From NCBI RefSeq assembly GCF_002204185.1, contig NZ_MXPU01000010.1, forward strand, positions 1-64,000: DNA of 64,000 bases. Direction: 5' to 3'. The DNA comes from Rhizobium esperanzae (GTDB taxonomy: Bacteria > Pseudomonadota > Alphaproteobacteria > Rhizobiales > Rhizobiaceae). The position numbers were made by a program, and so were the translations under genes. The notes beneath the pieces were generated by a model, which made no database searches, had not been told where the DNA came from, and worked only from the letters and a program-made list of their open reading frames with translations. Shown in pieces: positions 17,688 to 26,434 of this stretch (its first letter is position 1; each line of letters starts with the position of its first letter).

Positions 17688-18466
17688 CGATGGATTTCGC
17701 AGCCCGCCAAGCCGCCTTCGCCGATGCCTTGCTGCAGGCCGACCGGCCGGTTCCGGATGGCGTCATCAACGCACGCGGCAAGCCCGACGCGGCACGGTTT
17801 GCCGTATACCGCAACAACGTGTTCGTCGGGCTAACAAAGGCGCTGGCGCAACGCTTTCCGGTGACTGAGAGGCTCGTCGGCTCGGAGTTCTTTGCAGCCA
17901 TGGCGCGGGCCTACGTCCAGGATCACAAGCCGGCCTCGCCGCTGATCATGGAATATGGCGACGATTTCCCCGACTTCGTCGCAGCTTTTGAGCCTGCAGG
18001 CACGCTTGTCTATCTGCCCGATGTCGCCCGGCTCGAGGCCGCCTGGACGGAGGCTTACCACGCCACCGACAGCGCGCCTCTCGATCTTGCGGCACTCGGA
18101 GCCGTAGCGCCCGAGATGCTTTCGGACTTGCGGCTCCTCCCACACCCCTCGGCACGCCTGATCCAGTCGAGTTTTCCGGTTGGTTCGATCTGGAGCGCAC
18201 ATCAAGAGGCGGTGGTTTCGCCGGTCTCCGACTGGGGTGGGCAAGCGGTCCTGGTCGTACGGCCGGAGATGTCGGTCAATGTTCATGTCCTGCCGCCGCG
18301 GGACGCCGTTTTTGCCGCCGCCTTGTTCAACGCCGCCACTCTCGGCGAGGCGGCAGAGGCGGCATTTGCGGCTGCCCCCGGATTCGATTTCGGAACGGCG
18401 CTGGTCGGCCTCGCCGGTCTCGGCGCGTTTAGAGCCTTTCAACAGTATAAAGGAAACTCCACATGA
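17684..18466 (+). CDS. bufC: DUF2063 protein, partner of the DUF692 maturase
   Basis: A 260-residue protein with an N-terminal DUF2063 domain ([20 protein letters not shown] and [20 protein letters not shown], about residues 6-55). In MNIO pathways this protein is the partner that presents the precursor peptide to the oxidase. The GTG at 17684 overlaps the bufB stop as GTGA; an ATG two codons later (17690) is an equally possible start. The stop overlaps the DoxX start as ATGA, so bufB, bufC and doxX are tightly coupled. No signal peptide is visible. Confidence 0.9.
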   Translation: MTMDFAARQAAFADALLQADRPVPDGVINARGKPDAARFAVYRNNVFVGLTKALAQRFPVTERLVGSEFFAAMARAYVQDHKPASPLIMEYGDDFPDFVAAFEPAGTLVYLPDVARLEAAWTEAYHATDSAPLDLAALGAVAPEMLSDLRLLPHPSARLIQSSFPVGSIWSAHQEAVVSPVSDWGGQAVLVVRPEMSVNVHVLPPRDAVFAAALFNAATLGEAAEAAFAAAPGFDFGTALVGLAGLGAFRAFQQYKGNST

Positions 18467-18960
18467 AAACCGAAGTGGCCCCTTCGCACGGCTTTGGCGC
18501 TGCCGCTGCCTCCCTCGTCACACGCGCGGAAGGCCTGCTCGCCTCCGTTCCCAGGTCGCTGCCGCTGCTGGCATTGCGTTTTGCGCTGGCTATTCCCTTC
18601 TTCAAGTCGGGGCTGACGAAATGGGACGGCTTCCTGACGCTTTCATCGGGCGCAAGATATCTTTTCGAGCAGGAGTTCAAGTTTCATATCTTCGGCAGCG
18701 CAGTCGCCTACCCCTTTCCTCTGACGATGGCGACGGCCGCCGGAATTGGAGAACTGGTTCTGCCAATTCTGCTGATCCTCGGCCTGGCCACACGCTTCGC
18801 TGCTCTCGGTCTGCTCCTGATGACGGCGATCATCCAGCTCACCATCCCGGAGGGCTGGGCCAATTTTCACCTGCCCTGGGCGGCAATGGCGCTGGCGTTG
18901 GTCGTGTTCGGCGGGGGCAAGATCGCGGTTGATCCGTTTGTTTTGCAGCGCCGCAAATGA
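18463..18960 (+). CDS. DoxX family membrane protein
   Basis: A 165-residue DoxX-family inner-membrane protein with four hydrophobic segments (LPLLALRFALAIPFFKSGLT at about 26-45, FPLTMATAAGIGELVLPILL, FAALGLLLMTAIIQL and AAMALALVVFGGGKIAV). DoxX proteins accompany many DUF2282/DUF692 operons and are thought to handle redox steps at the membrane; the precise role is not known. Its start overlaps the bufC stop by ATGA. The mid-membrane KSGLTKWDGF block is typical of the family. It is the last gene of the operon. Confidence 0.9.
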   Translation: MKTEVAPSHGFGAAAASLVTRAEGLLASVPRSLPLLALRFALAIPFFKSGLTKWDGFLTLSSGARYLFEQEFKFHIFGSAVAYPFPLTMATAAGIGELVLPILLILGLATRFAALGLLLMTAIIQLTIPEGWANFHLPWAAMALALVVFGGGKIAVDPFVLQRRK

Positions 18961-19126
18961 CGCGGCGGCGCTCGGCTGGCATGGGGGCCTGCGCCGGACG
19001 GGAAAGACGCTGGCGTAGAACCGTCCGTTGTCATGGCGTCAGCGGCGACCACCCGGAATGGGAACGGTCATGAGATGCTCCTGCACGAAAGTGCCGGCAG
19101 CCTGGTGCACGTCACCCGGAAGGGCT

Positions 19127-19447
19127 TTAGCCGGCCTCGTCGAGGGACCTTGCCGCTTCAAGCAGAAGCTGCTTCATTTTCTCGCGAACCGCCTGAGCGC
19201 TGATCGCGACGTCCGCATCTTGCAGGTCGCTGACAATCTTTCTGAAGACGTTCTCATCTCCTGACTCCAGCAACTCGGCGGAAATGACTTCGTCGAAATA
19301 GACGTCGAAGTCGGTTCGTCCGATGAGCTCGGCCGCCCAGCGTGCCAGCAGTCGGTCGCGCCTCGCCTTGATATGGAACGAACGCTCGAGCTTCACGATG
19401 TACTCTTTCTCGAGTGCTTCTTCACGCTCGTCGATGATGCCCATCAT
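19127..19447 (-). CDS. DUF1476 protein, divergent ATP synthase zeta-subunit paralogue
   Basis: A 106-residue helical protein of the DUF1476 family. In alphaproteobacteria the family contains the zeta subunit, which inhibits the F1-ATPase. Visible family features are IDEREEALEKEY at the N terminus, ARRDRLLARWAAELIGRT at about 28-45, and VFRKIVSDLQDADVAISAQ at about 66-84. The N terminus begins MMGIIDE rather than the usual MTTFDDRE, and several positions differ from the consensus, so it is likely a second, diverged copy. The start at 19447 has GGGAGG just upstream. It sits alone between the bufferin operon and an arsB-like gene. Confidence 0.8.
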   Translation of the reverse strand: MMGIIDEREEALEKEYIVKLERSFHIKARRDRLLARWAAELIGRTDFDVYFDEVISAELLESGDENVFRKIVSDLQDADVAISAQAVREKMKQLLLEAARSLDEAG

Positions 19448-19606
19448 CGATCCTCCCGCTGAATGGCCGTCAGTTGTTTGAATGCGTCGCATTCGCTGCG
19501 CAAGCAATCATTCTTGCTTTGCAATCTGCCTGCACGAAGGCCTCTCGCACTATTTCACCACATAATTGGGTAAAGCAAAAAAGTTAGAGCGGTTCTGCGC
19601 TTCCAC

Positions 19607-20863
19607 TCAAAACAGGAGGAGCGACCCCAGAGATAAAGCGAGTGCTGGGAACATGACGACGGTTCCGAGTTTTAGAAACGTCCAGGCGCCGATATGCAGG
19701 CCTTCGCGGCGCAGGGCAGACAGCCACAAGATCGTCGCCAGCGACCCCGTCACCGACAGATTGGGTCCGAGATCGACGCCGATCAGCACGGCGCCGGCGA
19801 TCTTGTCGGAGACACCTGCGGCCTGCACCACGCTGCCGGCAAGCAGGCCGGCAGGAAGATTGTTCACGAGGTTGCAGATCACCCCGACGAGCAGGCCCGC
19901 CACGCCGATCGCCTGCGATTGCGAGGACGAGGCAAGGGCAGCCAGTTGATCGGAGAGAAGGTTCGTCAGCCCGGTATGATCGAGCGATTCCACGATGACG
20001 AACAGGCCGGCGACCAGCGGCAGAACGCTCCAGCTGATGCCCTTCATCGTCTCGGCCGGGCTTTGCCGCGTCAGCATCAGAACGATCGCGGTGGTGATCG
20101 TGCCGGCAACAAAGGTCGGCACGCCGAGATCGACATGCATGGCCGATGTCGCGATAAGAACAATGGCCGTCAGCAGGATTCCCCATCCCGCGAGGCGGGC
20201 GCTGCGGGAGAGGGGCGGTTGCTGCGTGTCGGCGGCAAGAGTGTCTTCTGCAAGGGCGCGGCGTTGCGTCCAGTAGAGGCAGAGGAACGTGGCGACGATC
20301 GAAATGATCGACGGCAGCATGAATGTCGATAGCCAGCGGGAGAGCGGCGGCATGTCTCCGCCGGCAAAGATCACCAGATTGGCCGGGTTGGAAATCGGCA
20401 GAACGAAGCTCGCAGCATTGGCGATGAAGGCGCAGATCAGCAGATAAGGCATCGGGTCTTTGACACGCGCCGTCCGACAGGCCGCATAGACGGCCGGCGT
20501 CAGCACCACGGCCGTCGCATCGTTGGAAAGAAAGACGGTGACAACCACGCCTACAAGATAGACCAGCACGAAAAGACGCCGCGGTGATCCTTTGGCCCAG
20601 GCTGTCGCTATGGCGGCGATCCAGTCGAACAGGCCTTCGCGCCGAGCAAGTTCGGAGAGCAGCATCATGCCGATCAGAAAGAGATAAACATCGCCGCCCT
20701 TGGCAACGCCCGCCAGGGCATCATGGGGTCCGACGAGGCGAAAGGCGAGCAGGAGCAGAGCGCCGAATATGGCCCAGATCGCTTCCGGCCACCGAAAGGG
20801 ACGGACGACGACGCCCATCGCAGTGAGGCCGGCGATCCCCCAGGTCATGGCATGTTCGGTCAT
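19607..20863 (-). CDS. ArsB/NhaD superfamily transporter (arsenite-pump-like)
   Basis: A 418-residue polytopic membrane protein of the ion-transporter superfamily that contains ArsB, the arsenite/antimonite exporter. Visible blocks are DVYLFLIGMMLLSELARREG (about 58-77), FLSNDATAVVLTPAVYAACR (about 110-129), ANAASFVLPISNPANLVIF (about 150-168) and a second-half repeat ending in VNNLPAGLLAG and DLGPNLSVTGSLATILWL. No arsR or arsC gene is adjacent, so the substrate could be another anion. A later ATG (MTWGIAG, 20848) is an alternative start. Confidence 0.85.
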   Translation of the reverse strand: MTEHAMTWGIAGLTAMGVVVRPFRWPEAIWAIFGALLLLAFRLVGPHDALAGVAKGGDVYLFLIGMMLLSELARREGLFDWIAAIATAWAKGSPRRLFVLVYLVGVVVTVFLSNDATAVVLTPAVYAACRTARVKDPMPYLLICAFIANAASFVLPISNPANLVIFAGGDMPPLSRWLSTFMLPSIISIVATFLCLYWTQRRALAEDTLAADTQQPPLSRSARLAGWGILLTAIVLIATSAMHVDLGVPTFVAGTITTAIVLMLTRQSPAETMKGISWSVLPLVAGLFVIVESLDHTGLTNLLSDQLAALASSSQSQAIGVAGLLVGVICNLVNNLPAGLLAGSVVQAAGVSDKIAGAVLIGVDLGPNLSVTGSLATILWLSALRREGLHIGAWTFLKLGTVVMFPALALSLGSLLLF

Positions 20864-21092
20864 TCGGAATCGCGTTCGGTTGGTGCGCGGCAGAACAGCC
20901 GCTTTGGTTGTTGCGAGAGTGTTTTGCCGGTCAAATACATGTTTGCTCAGGCACTGACAAATCCGTTTAGCTTGGAAAACTGCAATTGCCGGAAACCAAG
21001 CTCGAAATCAGCCGATCGGCTGCACATCCGTAACGGAACAATCACAGCTGGATCTGGTTTAACTCACACCCGTATCCCCGGCGGAGGCGACG

Positions 21093-21320
21093 ATGTGGGC
21101 AGTTCTGATTGGTGCCGCGCTCATAATCGGCGGCCTTCTTTTTCTCCTTCGGCCGGCGCTTCGTCGAAAGCCGAGTGATCCCCACCTGATGCCGCAGGGC
21201 GGCGCCACGCTCGAACCGCGGCGCCAAGGCCTGAGGTTCCTCAGCTTGGCGCGGAACTGGCCGGCGATGGTTGTCATCGCGGTCGGCGCAATTCTTCTGG
21301 TTTTCGGGAGCTATTGGTGA
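21093..21320 (+). CDS. Small two-helix membrane protein
   Basis: A 75-residue protein with two hydrophobic helices, AVLIGAALIIGGLLFLL (about 3-19) and AMVVIAVGAILLVFG (about 58-72), joined by a polar Arg/Pro-rich linker. The ATG is preceded by GGAGG five bases upstream, an excellent ribosome binding site, which is why I believe it is real. No family is recognised. It lies between arsB-like and tetR genes, both on the opposite strand, so it is a stand-alone gene. Confidence 0.65.
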   Translation: MWAVLIGAALIIGGLLFLLRPALRRKPSDPHLMPQGGATLEPRRQGLRFLSLARNWPAMVVIAVGAILLVFGSYW

Positions 21321-21395
21321 CAGACGACGGTGTGAGCCAATCCGCACTGCATCTCCCCCAACAAGATTCCAGTTTGCCGCCAGTATATCGGAAGC

Positions 21396-21989
21396 TCACG
21401 CGGACGTCTTGAGAAGGCCGGCAGCCAAGGCGTCGAAGGCCTCGACAGCTCTTGGCAACACATCCTGCGGCCGGTCACTCGCCGCGATCCAGAGGGCGGC
21501 ATTGAGCGCAGCGCCGTTGAGCAGCCGGGCGGCTGCTTCCGCGTCGACCGGCTTGAGGGCGCCCTGGACGATAAGGCGCTCGATTGTCTGCCTGGTTGCC
21601 TGAAGACAACTGCTCTGGCTCGGCCATTGTGAAGGATCACCCAGCACGGCAGGCCCATCGAGCAGGACGATGCGCTGGACCTCCGGATCGAGCGCCATTT
21701 CGATATAAGCCGCGCCCTCGGCGAGAAGGCCCTGCCAATCATCACCCGCGCGGGCGCCGATCTCCTTTGCACGCGACGCCATTTCCGTGTCGATCTGATC
21801 GACAACGGCCGCAAGCAGCCCGCGCTTGTCTCCGAAGTTGTGATAGAGCGCTCCCCGCGTCAGGCCGACTTCGGCAGTCAGTTCGTCCATCGAAGCGGCG
21901 GCATATCCTTTCTCGGCAAAGGCCTTTCGGGCAGCCGCGATTAGCTTCACACGATTTTCCTCCATCGTCTCGCTGCGCCTTCTTACCAT
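21396..21989 (-). CDS. TetR family transcriptional regulator
   Basis: A 197-residue TetR-type repressor. The N-terminal helix-turn-helix is clear (RKAFAEKGYAAASMDELTAE, then GLTRGALYHNFGDKRGLLAA, about residues 16-55), followed by an all-helical ligand domain. It is divergent from a RidA-family gene 155 bases away, and two related palindromes of the form ATACG-N3-CGTAT lie between them, as expected for autoregulation and control of the neighbour. The ligand is unknown. Confidence 0.93.
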   Translation of the reverse strand: MVRRRSETMEENRVKLIAAARKAFAEKGYAAASMDELTAEVGLTRGALYHNFGDKRGLLAAVVDQIDTEMASRAKEIGARAGDDWQGLLAEGAAYIEMALDPEVQRIVLLDGPAVLGDPSQWPSQSSCLQATRQTIERLIVQGALKPVDAEAAARLLNGAALNAALWIAASDRPQDVLPRAVEAFDALAAGLLKTSA

Positions 21990-22006
21990 CTCACCTCCAA
22001 TTTCGC

Positions 22007-22019
22007 ATACGGGCCGTAT
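22007..22019. promoter_or_regulatory. Palindromic operator-like site 1 (tetR/ridA space)
   Basis: ATACGGGCCGTAT, a perfect inverted repeat of ATACG around a GGC centre, 18 bases before the tetR start. It shares the ATACG-N3-CGTAT core with a second site whose centre lies 48 bases away. This spacing and sequence repetition strongly suggest that both are operators of the TetR protein. Binding itself is inference. Confidence 0.6.
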
Positions 22020-22052
22020 ATGAGACTTGACATCCGGCCCGTGACGTAGTTC

Positions 22053-22069
22053 ATATACGCGACGTATAT
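22053..22069. promoter_or_regulatory. Palindromic operator-like site 2 (tetR/ridA space)
   Basis: ATATACG (22053-22059) and CGTATAT (22063-22069) are perfect inverted repeats with a CGA spacer. The inner core ATACG-N3-CGTAT is the same as in site 1. It lies about 76 bases before the RidA-family start, where it could cover that promoter. Confidence 0.6.
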
Positions 22070-22144
22070 CAAACGGCAGGGTGACCTGTGAAGCCCCTCC
22101 ATCGCCTGCTGCTCATCCAATCACGATAGGAAGCGAGATCGACA

Positions 22145-22537
22145 ATGACCCGACGCGAAGCAATCTTTCCGGCGAACAGACACGCCCTTTACGAGGACCA
22201 TGGTTATTCGGCCGCCGTCCGAACCGGTGATCTTCTGTTCGTCTCCGGCCAGGTCGGCAGCCGTTCCGATGGAACACCTGAACCGGACTTCCAGCGCCAG
22301 GTCAGGCTGGCTTTCGAAAACCTCAAGGCGACGCTGGAGGCTGCAGGCTGTACCTTTGACGACATAGTGGATGTGACGACATTCCATACCGATCCGGAGA
22401 ACCAGTTTGAAACGATCATGGCCGTCAAGCAGGAGATTTTCAACGAGCCGCCCTATCCGAATTGGACCGCGATCGGTGTGAACTGGCTGGCAGGCTTCGA
22501 TTTCGAGATCAAGGTCATCGCCCGCATTCCGGCATGA
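22145..22537 (+). CDS. RidA/YjgF-family protein lacking the usual catalytic Arg
   Basis: A 130-residue RidA-fold protein; standard RidA hydrolyses reactive enamine/imine intermediates and uses an Arg in its P-x-R motif. Here the fold is clear (DLLFVSGQVGSRSDGTPEPD at about 28-47, FENLKATLEAAGCTFDDIVD at about 58-77), but the stretch corresponding to the Arg motif reads YPNWTAIGV, with no Arg. This places it among the Rid subfamilies without the enamine-deaminase residue, so another activity or ligand binding is likely. It is divergent from tetR and probably its regulated target. Confidence 0.9.
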   Translation: MTRREAIFPANRHALYEDHGYSAAVRTGDLLFVSGQVGSRSDGTPEPDFQRQVRLAFENLKATLEAAGCTFDDIVDVTTFHTDPENQFETIMAVKQEIFNEPPYPNWTAIGVNWLAGFDFEIKVIARIPA

Positions 22538-22573
22538 TCCCGCAGGGCTCCCGTTCGGTCTGCGTCTTGTCAC

Positions 22574-23509
22574 CTACTGAGCGAAGAGCTCCGGGATGAT
22601 CATGCGCGCGCGATCGCGCAGACTTGCCGCTTCTTGCTCGTCGATAAAGTGGTAAGGCCATCTCAGCCTGGTGGTGACCGGGCCCCAGTTGCCGATCGCG
22701 GCAAGCAGTTTGTCGAGCGCTGCATTTGAATAGCCGCGGTCACGGCGAAACGGGACGATGTGATCGTCCATGAAGGCGCAGATGCGGCTTTCGATATCAA
22801 GCGCTGCGTCCAGATCCCGATGCATCAGCTCTGTCCAGGCCTGGGCGCCGCGGGGATGAAGACAGGCAACATTCGAAAACGCCCCGGCAGCAACGCCCTG
22901 CTTTATGCCGGTTGCGAGATGGTGGCCGGGAATGAACAGCGAAAATTCGGAAAGATGCGCTCGTGCCTGCGCATACCAGGCGTCGTCGCCATCGGCGATC
23001 TTCATCCCGACCACTGACGGACAGGGGCCGCAAACCTCACGGAGCTCGGCTGGCGACAGGACACGTTTCGCATGCGGCGGATTATAAAGGATGAGCGGGG
23101 TTCCTTCCGCCGCCTCCGACGCGCGCTTCAGGAAGTCGGTGGCTTCGAGGTTGGTGAGCGGCCACCAGTCGGGGAAGATCACCTGGATCGCCAATGGCTT
23201 GTGAAAGGTTGCGCGGCGCAGCCGATCGAGCATGAGGATCGGATCGGGCTGGCAGGCGCCGATGACGAACGGCATTCTGGCCGCGCGGCAACGCGACGCC
23301 AGCACGTCCTGAATTCGCTCGTATTCCGCTTGCCGCTGATTGTGGAATTCTCCCGCGGTGCCATTCGAATAGATGCCGTCGACCTTGGCGGCGATCAGAA
23401 TGTCGATTTCCTCGGCGAGATTTTGGAAATCGATGCTGTCGTCTTCGGCAATGGGGAGCAGCAGGCTAGCCCAGTTGCCCGCGATCGGGTGGCGGCGGGT
23501 GGTGGTCAT
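22574..23509 (-). CDS. DHDPS/NAL-family lyase or aldolase (second copy in operon)
   Basis: A 311-residue class I pyruvate-type aldolase/lyase of the dihydrodipicolinate synthase family. Family residues are in place: NGTAGEF (about 49-55, equivalent of the GTTGE loop), the catalytic Tyr in LILYNPPHAKRV (about 140-151) and the Schiff-base Lys in VVGMKIADGDDAW. DapA itself is unlikely, because the gene ends a transport operon that already holds another family member. Family alternatives include keto-deoxy sugar-acid aldolases, N-acetylneuraminate lyase and hydroxyproline-derived dehydratases; I cannot choose. Last gene of the GntR-headed operon. Confidence 0.88.
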   Translation of the reverse strand: MTTTRRHPIAGNWASLLLPIAEDDSIDFQNLAEEIDILIAAKVDGIYSNGTAGEFHNQRQAEYERIQDVLASRCRAARMPFVIGACQPDPILMLDRLRRATFHKPLAIQVIFPDWWPLTNLEATDFLKRASEAAEGTPLILYNPPHAKRVLSPAELREVCGPCPSVVGMKIADGDDAWYAQARAHLSEFSLFIPGHHLATGIKQGVAAGAFSNVACLHPRGAQAWTELMHRDLDAALDIESRICAFMDDHIVPFRRDRGYSNAALDKLLAAIGNWGPVTTRLRWPYHFIDEQEAASLRDRARMIIPELFAQ

Positions 23510-23519
23510 CGCACGTCCC

Positions 23520-24473
23520 TCAGTTCAGGTCATCTCGGATACAGGCTTTGAAATGCCCAGGCTTCATTTCGCGCAGTTCCGGCACGGTCTCGCCGCAGGC
23601 GGGCAAGGCGTTCGGACAGCGCGTGCGAAAGACGCAACCGCACGGCGGATTGGCGGGGCTCGGAATATCGCCCTTGAGGATCTGGCGGTGGCGCGGCGCA
23701 TCGGGATCGGGCGAAGGGATCGCCGAGAGCAGCGCCCGGGTGTAGGGATGCAGCGGCCAGGCATAAAGTGCAGCGCTTGGCGCGATTTCCATGATCCGGC
23801 CGAGATAGAGTACGATCACCCGGTCGCAGATATATTCGACCACGGCGAGATCGTGACTGATGAACAGCATGGTCAGCCCAAGACCCTGCTGCAGGTCACG
23901 CAGAAGATTGATCACCTGCGCCTGGATCGAGACATCGAGCGCGGAGACCGGCTCGTCGGCGACGATGAATTCCGGCGCGAGCGTCAGCGCCCGGGCGATG
24001 CCGATCCGCTGCCGCTGGCCGCCCGAGAACTCGTGGGCATAACGGTTAACGGCGTCCGTGGGAAGATCGACCTGCTCGAGCGCGGCGCGGGCGCGGTCCA
24101 ATCGCTCTCTTGCCGTGCCGACGCTTTGAATCTTCAGTCCCTCGGTCAGAATTTCGCCGATTGTCATGCGGGGCGACAGGCTCGCGAACGGGTCCTGAAA
24201 AATATATTGCATCCGAGGCCGCAGGCGACGCATTGCCGATGAGGACAGGCTCGTGAGTTCGGTGCCGTCGAAGCGGACGCTTCCGGCGGAGGGTTCGACA
24301 AGCCGCAGCACTGATCGCCCGATCGTGGTCTTGCCGCTGCCGGATTCGCCGACCAGCCCGACCACCTCGCCCCTGCCGATATCGAAGGATATGGCCCGCA
24401 GGATGGTCAGCTTGGTTCCGCGGGACGTATAATCTTTCCCAAGGTCGCGGACGGAGAGAAGGGGCTCGCTCAT
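23520..24473 (-). CDS. Dipeptide/oligopeptide-type ABC transporter ATP-binding protein (DppF/OppF-like)
   Basis: A 317-residue ATPase of the OppF/DppF type. Walker A is [14 protein letters not shown] (about 34-47), the signature is ELSGG-like ([16 protein letters not shown]), Walker B is [13 protein letters not shown] and the switch His follows in [13 protein letters not shown]. The C-terminal oligo_HPY region ([16 protein letters not shown]) has the cysteines usual for this subfamily, which may hold an iron-sulfur cluster. The start overlaps the preceding gene by 4 bases. It pairs with the other ATPase to drive the DppB/C-like permeases. Confidence 0.93.
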   Translation of the reverse strand: MSEPLLSVRDLGKDYTSRGTKLTILRAISFDIGRGEVVGLVGESGSGKTTIGRSVLRLVEPSAGSVRFDGTELTSLSSSAMRRLRPRMQYIFQDPFASLSPRMTIGEILTEGLKIQSVGTARERLDRARAALEQVDLPTDAVNRYAHEFSGGQRQRIGIARALTLAPEFIVADEPVSALDVSIQAQVINLLRDLQQGLGLTMLFISHDLAVVEYICDRVIVLYLGRIMEIAPSAALYAWPLHPYTRALLSAIPSPDPDAPRHRQILKGDIPSPANPPCGCVFRTRCPNALPACGETVPELREMKPGHFKACIRDDLN

Positions 24474-25498
24474 CGGATCTCCTGCCAGCGAATGCAGCGG
24501 CTCTTGTGCCGCGAATTGACGTCGGCCAGCGGCGGCACAGCCACACGGCAGTCGTCAATGGCGAATTTGCAGCGGGGCTGGAAAGCGCAACCGGCGGGCA
24601 TATTCATCAGGCTCGGTACGACGCCTGGAATGGCCGCCAGCCTTTCACCGGCCTGCTTCATCCGGCTTGCATCCCCGAGTTTGGGCATCGAGGCCAGCAG
24701 GCCGATCGTGTAGGGATGCCGCGGATTGCGGAAAACCTCGGCCACCGGCCCCGTCTCGACGATCCGTCCGGCATACATCACCGCTACCCGATGGGCGATT
24801 TCGGCGACGACGCCGAGATTATGGGTGACGAAGAGCATGGCCATGCCGCGCTCGCGCTGCAGCCTCTGCAGGAGGGCGAGGATTTGCGCCTGGATAGTGA
24901 CGTCGAGCGCCGTCGTCGGCTCGTCGGCTATCAGCAGCGTCGGGTCGCAGGCAAGGGCCATGGCAATTGTGGCGCGCTGGCGCATGCCGCCGGAGAGCTC
25001 GTGCGGATATTGACCTGCACGGCGCCTGGCATCGGGAATGCCGACGCTGTCGAGAAGCGAGACGGCCGCATCCATGGCGGCTTTCCGGTTCGCCCCGCGA
25101 TGAATGCGGATCGGCTCCGAGATCTGGTCGCCGATGGTGTAGACCGGGTTGAGGCTCGACATCGGTTCCTGGAAGACCATGCCGATATCATTGCCGCGAA
25201 CAGCGCGCATGTCCTTTTCGGCGAGGTCGACGAGATTGCTGACGGTGCCATTCTTGCGCTTCAGATCAATACGGCCGGCGGCGATCGCACCGATATTGCG
25301 GGTCAGGAGCCGCATGACCGAAAGGCTGGTCACCGATTTGCCCGAGCCGGACTCGCCGACGAGCGCCAGCGTCTCGCCCGCCGCCACGCTGAGATCGATG
25401 CCGTCGACCGCCGTCACCTCACCCGAGCGGATGCGGAAGGCGGTCCGCAGCCCCTTGATATCGAGAATGGTGTCGGCGGTCTGTGGCATGGTGTCCAT
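24470..25498 (-). CDS. Dipeptide/oligopeptide-type ABC transporter ATP-binding protein (DppD/OppD-like)
   Basis: A 342-residue ATPase of the OppD/DppD type. Walker A is [20 protein letters not shown] (about 44-63), the signature is [16 protein letters not shown], Walker B is [13 protein letters not shown] and the switch His is in [14 protein letters not shown]. The C terminus has the oligo_HPY cysteines ([14 protein letters not shown]). Its stop overlaps the DppF-like start and its own start touches the stop of the upstream lyase gene, so it is translated as part of the operon. Confidence 0.93.
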   Translation of the reverse strand: MDTMPQTADTILDIKGLRTAFRIRSGEVTAVDGIDLSVAAGETLALVGESGSGKSVTSLSVMRLLTRNIGAIAAGRIDLKRKNGTVSNLVDLAEKDMRAVRGNDIGMVFQEPMSSLNPVYTIGDQISEPIRIHRGANRKAAMDAAVSLLDSVGIPDARRRAGQYPHELSGGMRQRATIAMALACDPTLLIADEPTTALDVTIQAQILALLQRLQRERGMAMLFVTHNLGVVAEIAHRVAVMYAGRIVETGPVAEVFRNPRHPYTIGLLASMPKLGDASRMKQAGERLAAIPGVVPSLMNMPAGCAFQPRCKFAIDDCRVAVPPLADVNSRHKSRCIRWQEIR

Positions 25499-26415
25499 CA
25501 GGCAAGCAACCCGGTGGCGCGCAGGATTTCGTCGATCCTCGCCGTTTCGGCCTCGTTGAGAGCAGCGCGCGGGCGCGGCATCAGCGCCGTATCGATGATG
25601 CCGAGGCTCTTCATCGCCGCCTTGAAGGCGCCGATGCCGGCAGCGCCGCCGCTGACGCGGCCCGCCCCGACCCAGACGATTTCAAAGAGCCGGCAGAGCC
25701 GCTCCTGCTCCTTGCGGGCCGCGACCCAGTCGCCGCGCTGGGCGGCATTCCAGAGCCTGACGTAGCCATGCGGATCGACATTGGCGATGCCGGGCACCAC
25801 GCCGTGGGCGCCCATCTGCAGCGCCGTGTCGACGACGATCTCTGAGCCGGTCATCAGGAAGACATCCTTGTTGCCGGCGAGATCGAGCAGCACATAGCGG
25901 AAATTGCCGTCATCGCCGCTCGAATCCTTGATGCCGATGATGGTTCCCTCCTTCGCCAGCGTCACGCTGGTCTGGCGCTGCAGTTTCACATGCACGCAGA
26001 CGGGAATGTCATAGGCGATCAGCGGCACGTCGACCGCATCGCGGATATAGCGGAAGTGATCGATGGTCTCGGCCTGGCTGGTGACCGTGTAGAACGGCGC
26101 CGTCACGACAACCGCGTCGGCGCCGACCGATTTGGCGATCCTGGCATGGTTGATGACCCGGTCGGTGGTGGGATCGATGACCCCGACGATCAGCGGTACC
26201 CGGCCGTTGATGACCTTGGCCGAGTGCTCGATGATCTCTCGGCGGGTCTTTTCATCGTGGAAGATCACCTCGCTGGTCGAGCCGAGCACGAACAGGCCAT
26301 GGCAGCCGGCCTCGATCAGGTTTTCCAGCACCCGCGTATAGGACGGGTAGTCGACGGTGTAATCCTTGTTCAACGGGGTTACGACGGGAGGAACGACACC
26401 CTTGAATCTGCTCAT
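25498..26415 (-). CDS. DHDPS/NAL-family lyase or aldolase (first copy in operon)
   Basis: A 305-residue DHDPS-family protein: [18 protein letters not shown] at the N terminus, [10 protein letters not shown] (about 46-55), the catalytic Tyr in [13 protein letters not shown] (about 132-144) and the Schiff-base Lys in [11 protein letters not shown] (about 159-169). Such enzymes form a Schiff base with an alpha-keto acid and cleave or dehydrate it. It lies inside the ABC operon between the permease and ATPase genes, which suggests that it processes the imported compound. It is clearly different in sequence from the second lyase at 22574, so the two may act on different intermediates. Confidence 0.9.
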   Translation of the reverse strand: MSRFKGVVPPVVTPLNKDYTVDYPSYTRVLENLIEAGCHGLFVLGSTSEVIFHDEKTRREIIEHSAKVINGRVPLIVGVIDPTTDRVINHARIAKSVGADAVVVTAPFYTVTSQAETIDHFRYIRDAVDVPLIAYDIPVCVHVKLQRQTSVTLAKEGTIIGIKDSSGDDGNFRYVLLDLAGNKDVFLMTGSEIVVDTALQMGAHGVVPGIANVDPHGYVRLWNAAQRGDWVAARKEQERLCRLFEIVWVGAGRVSGGAAGIGAFKAAMKSLGIIDTALMPRPRAALNEAETARIDEILRATGLLA

Positions 26416-26434
26416 TTTCGCTTTCTTTCGATCG

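Noticed and set aside
19607..20863. An ars operon
   Set aside because: Only the pump-like gene is present; no arsR or typical arsC is adjacent, and the phosphatase-like gene at 4690 lies in a housekeeping block far away.
22574..26415. Assigning dapA to one of the two DHDPS-family genes
   Set aside because: Both lie in a GntR-controlled transport operon, and the family includes many other lyases; context argues against lysine synthesis.
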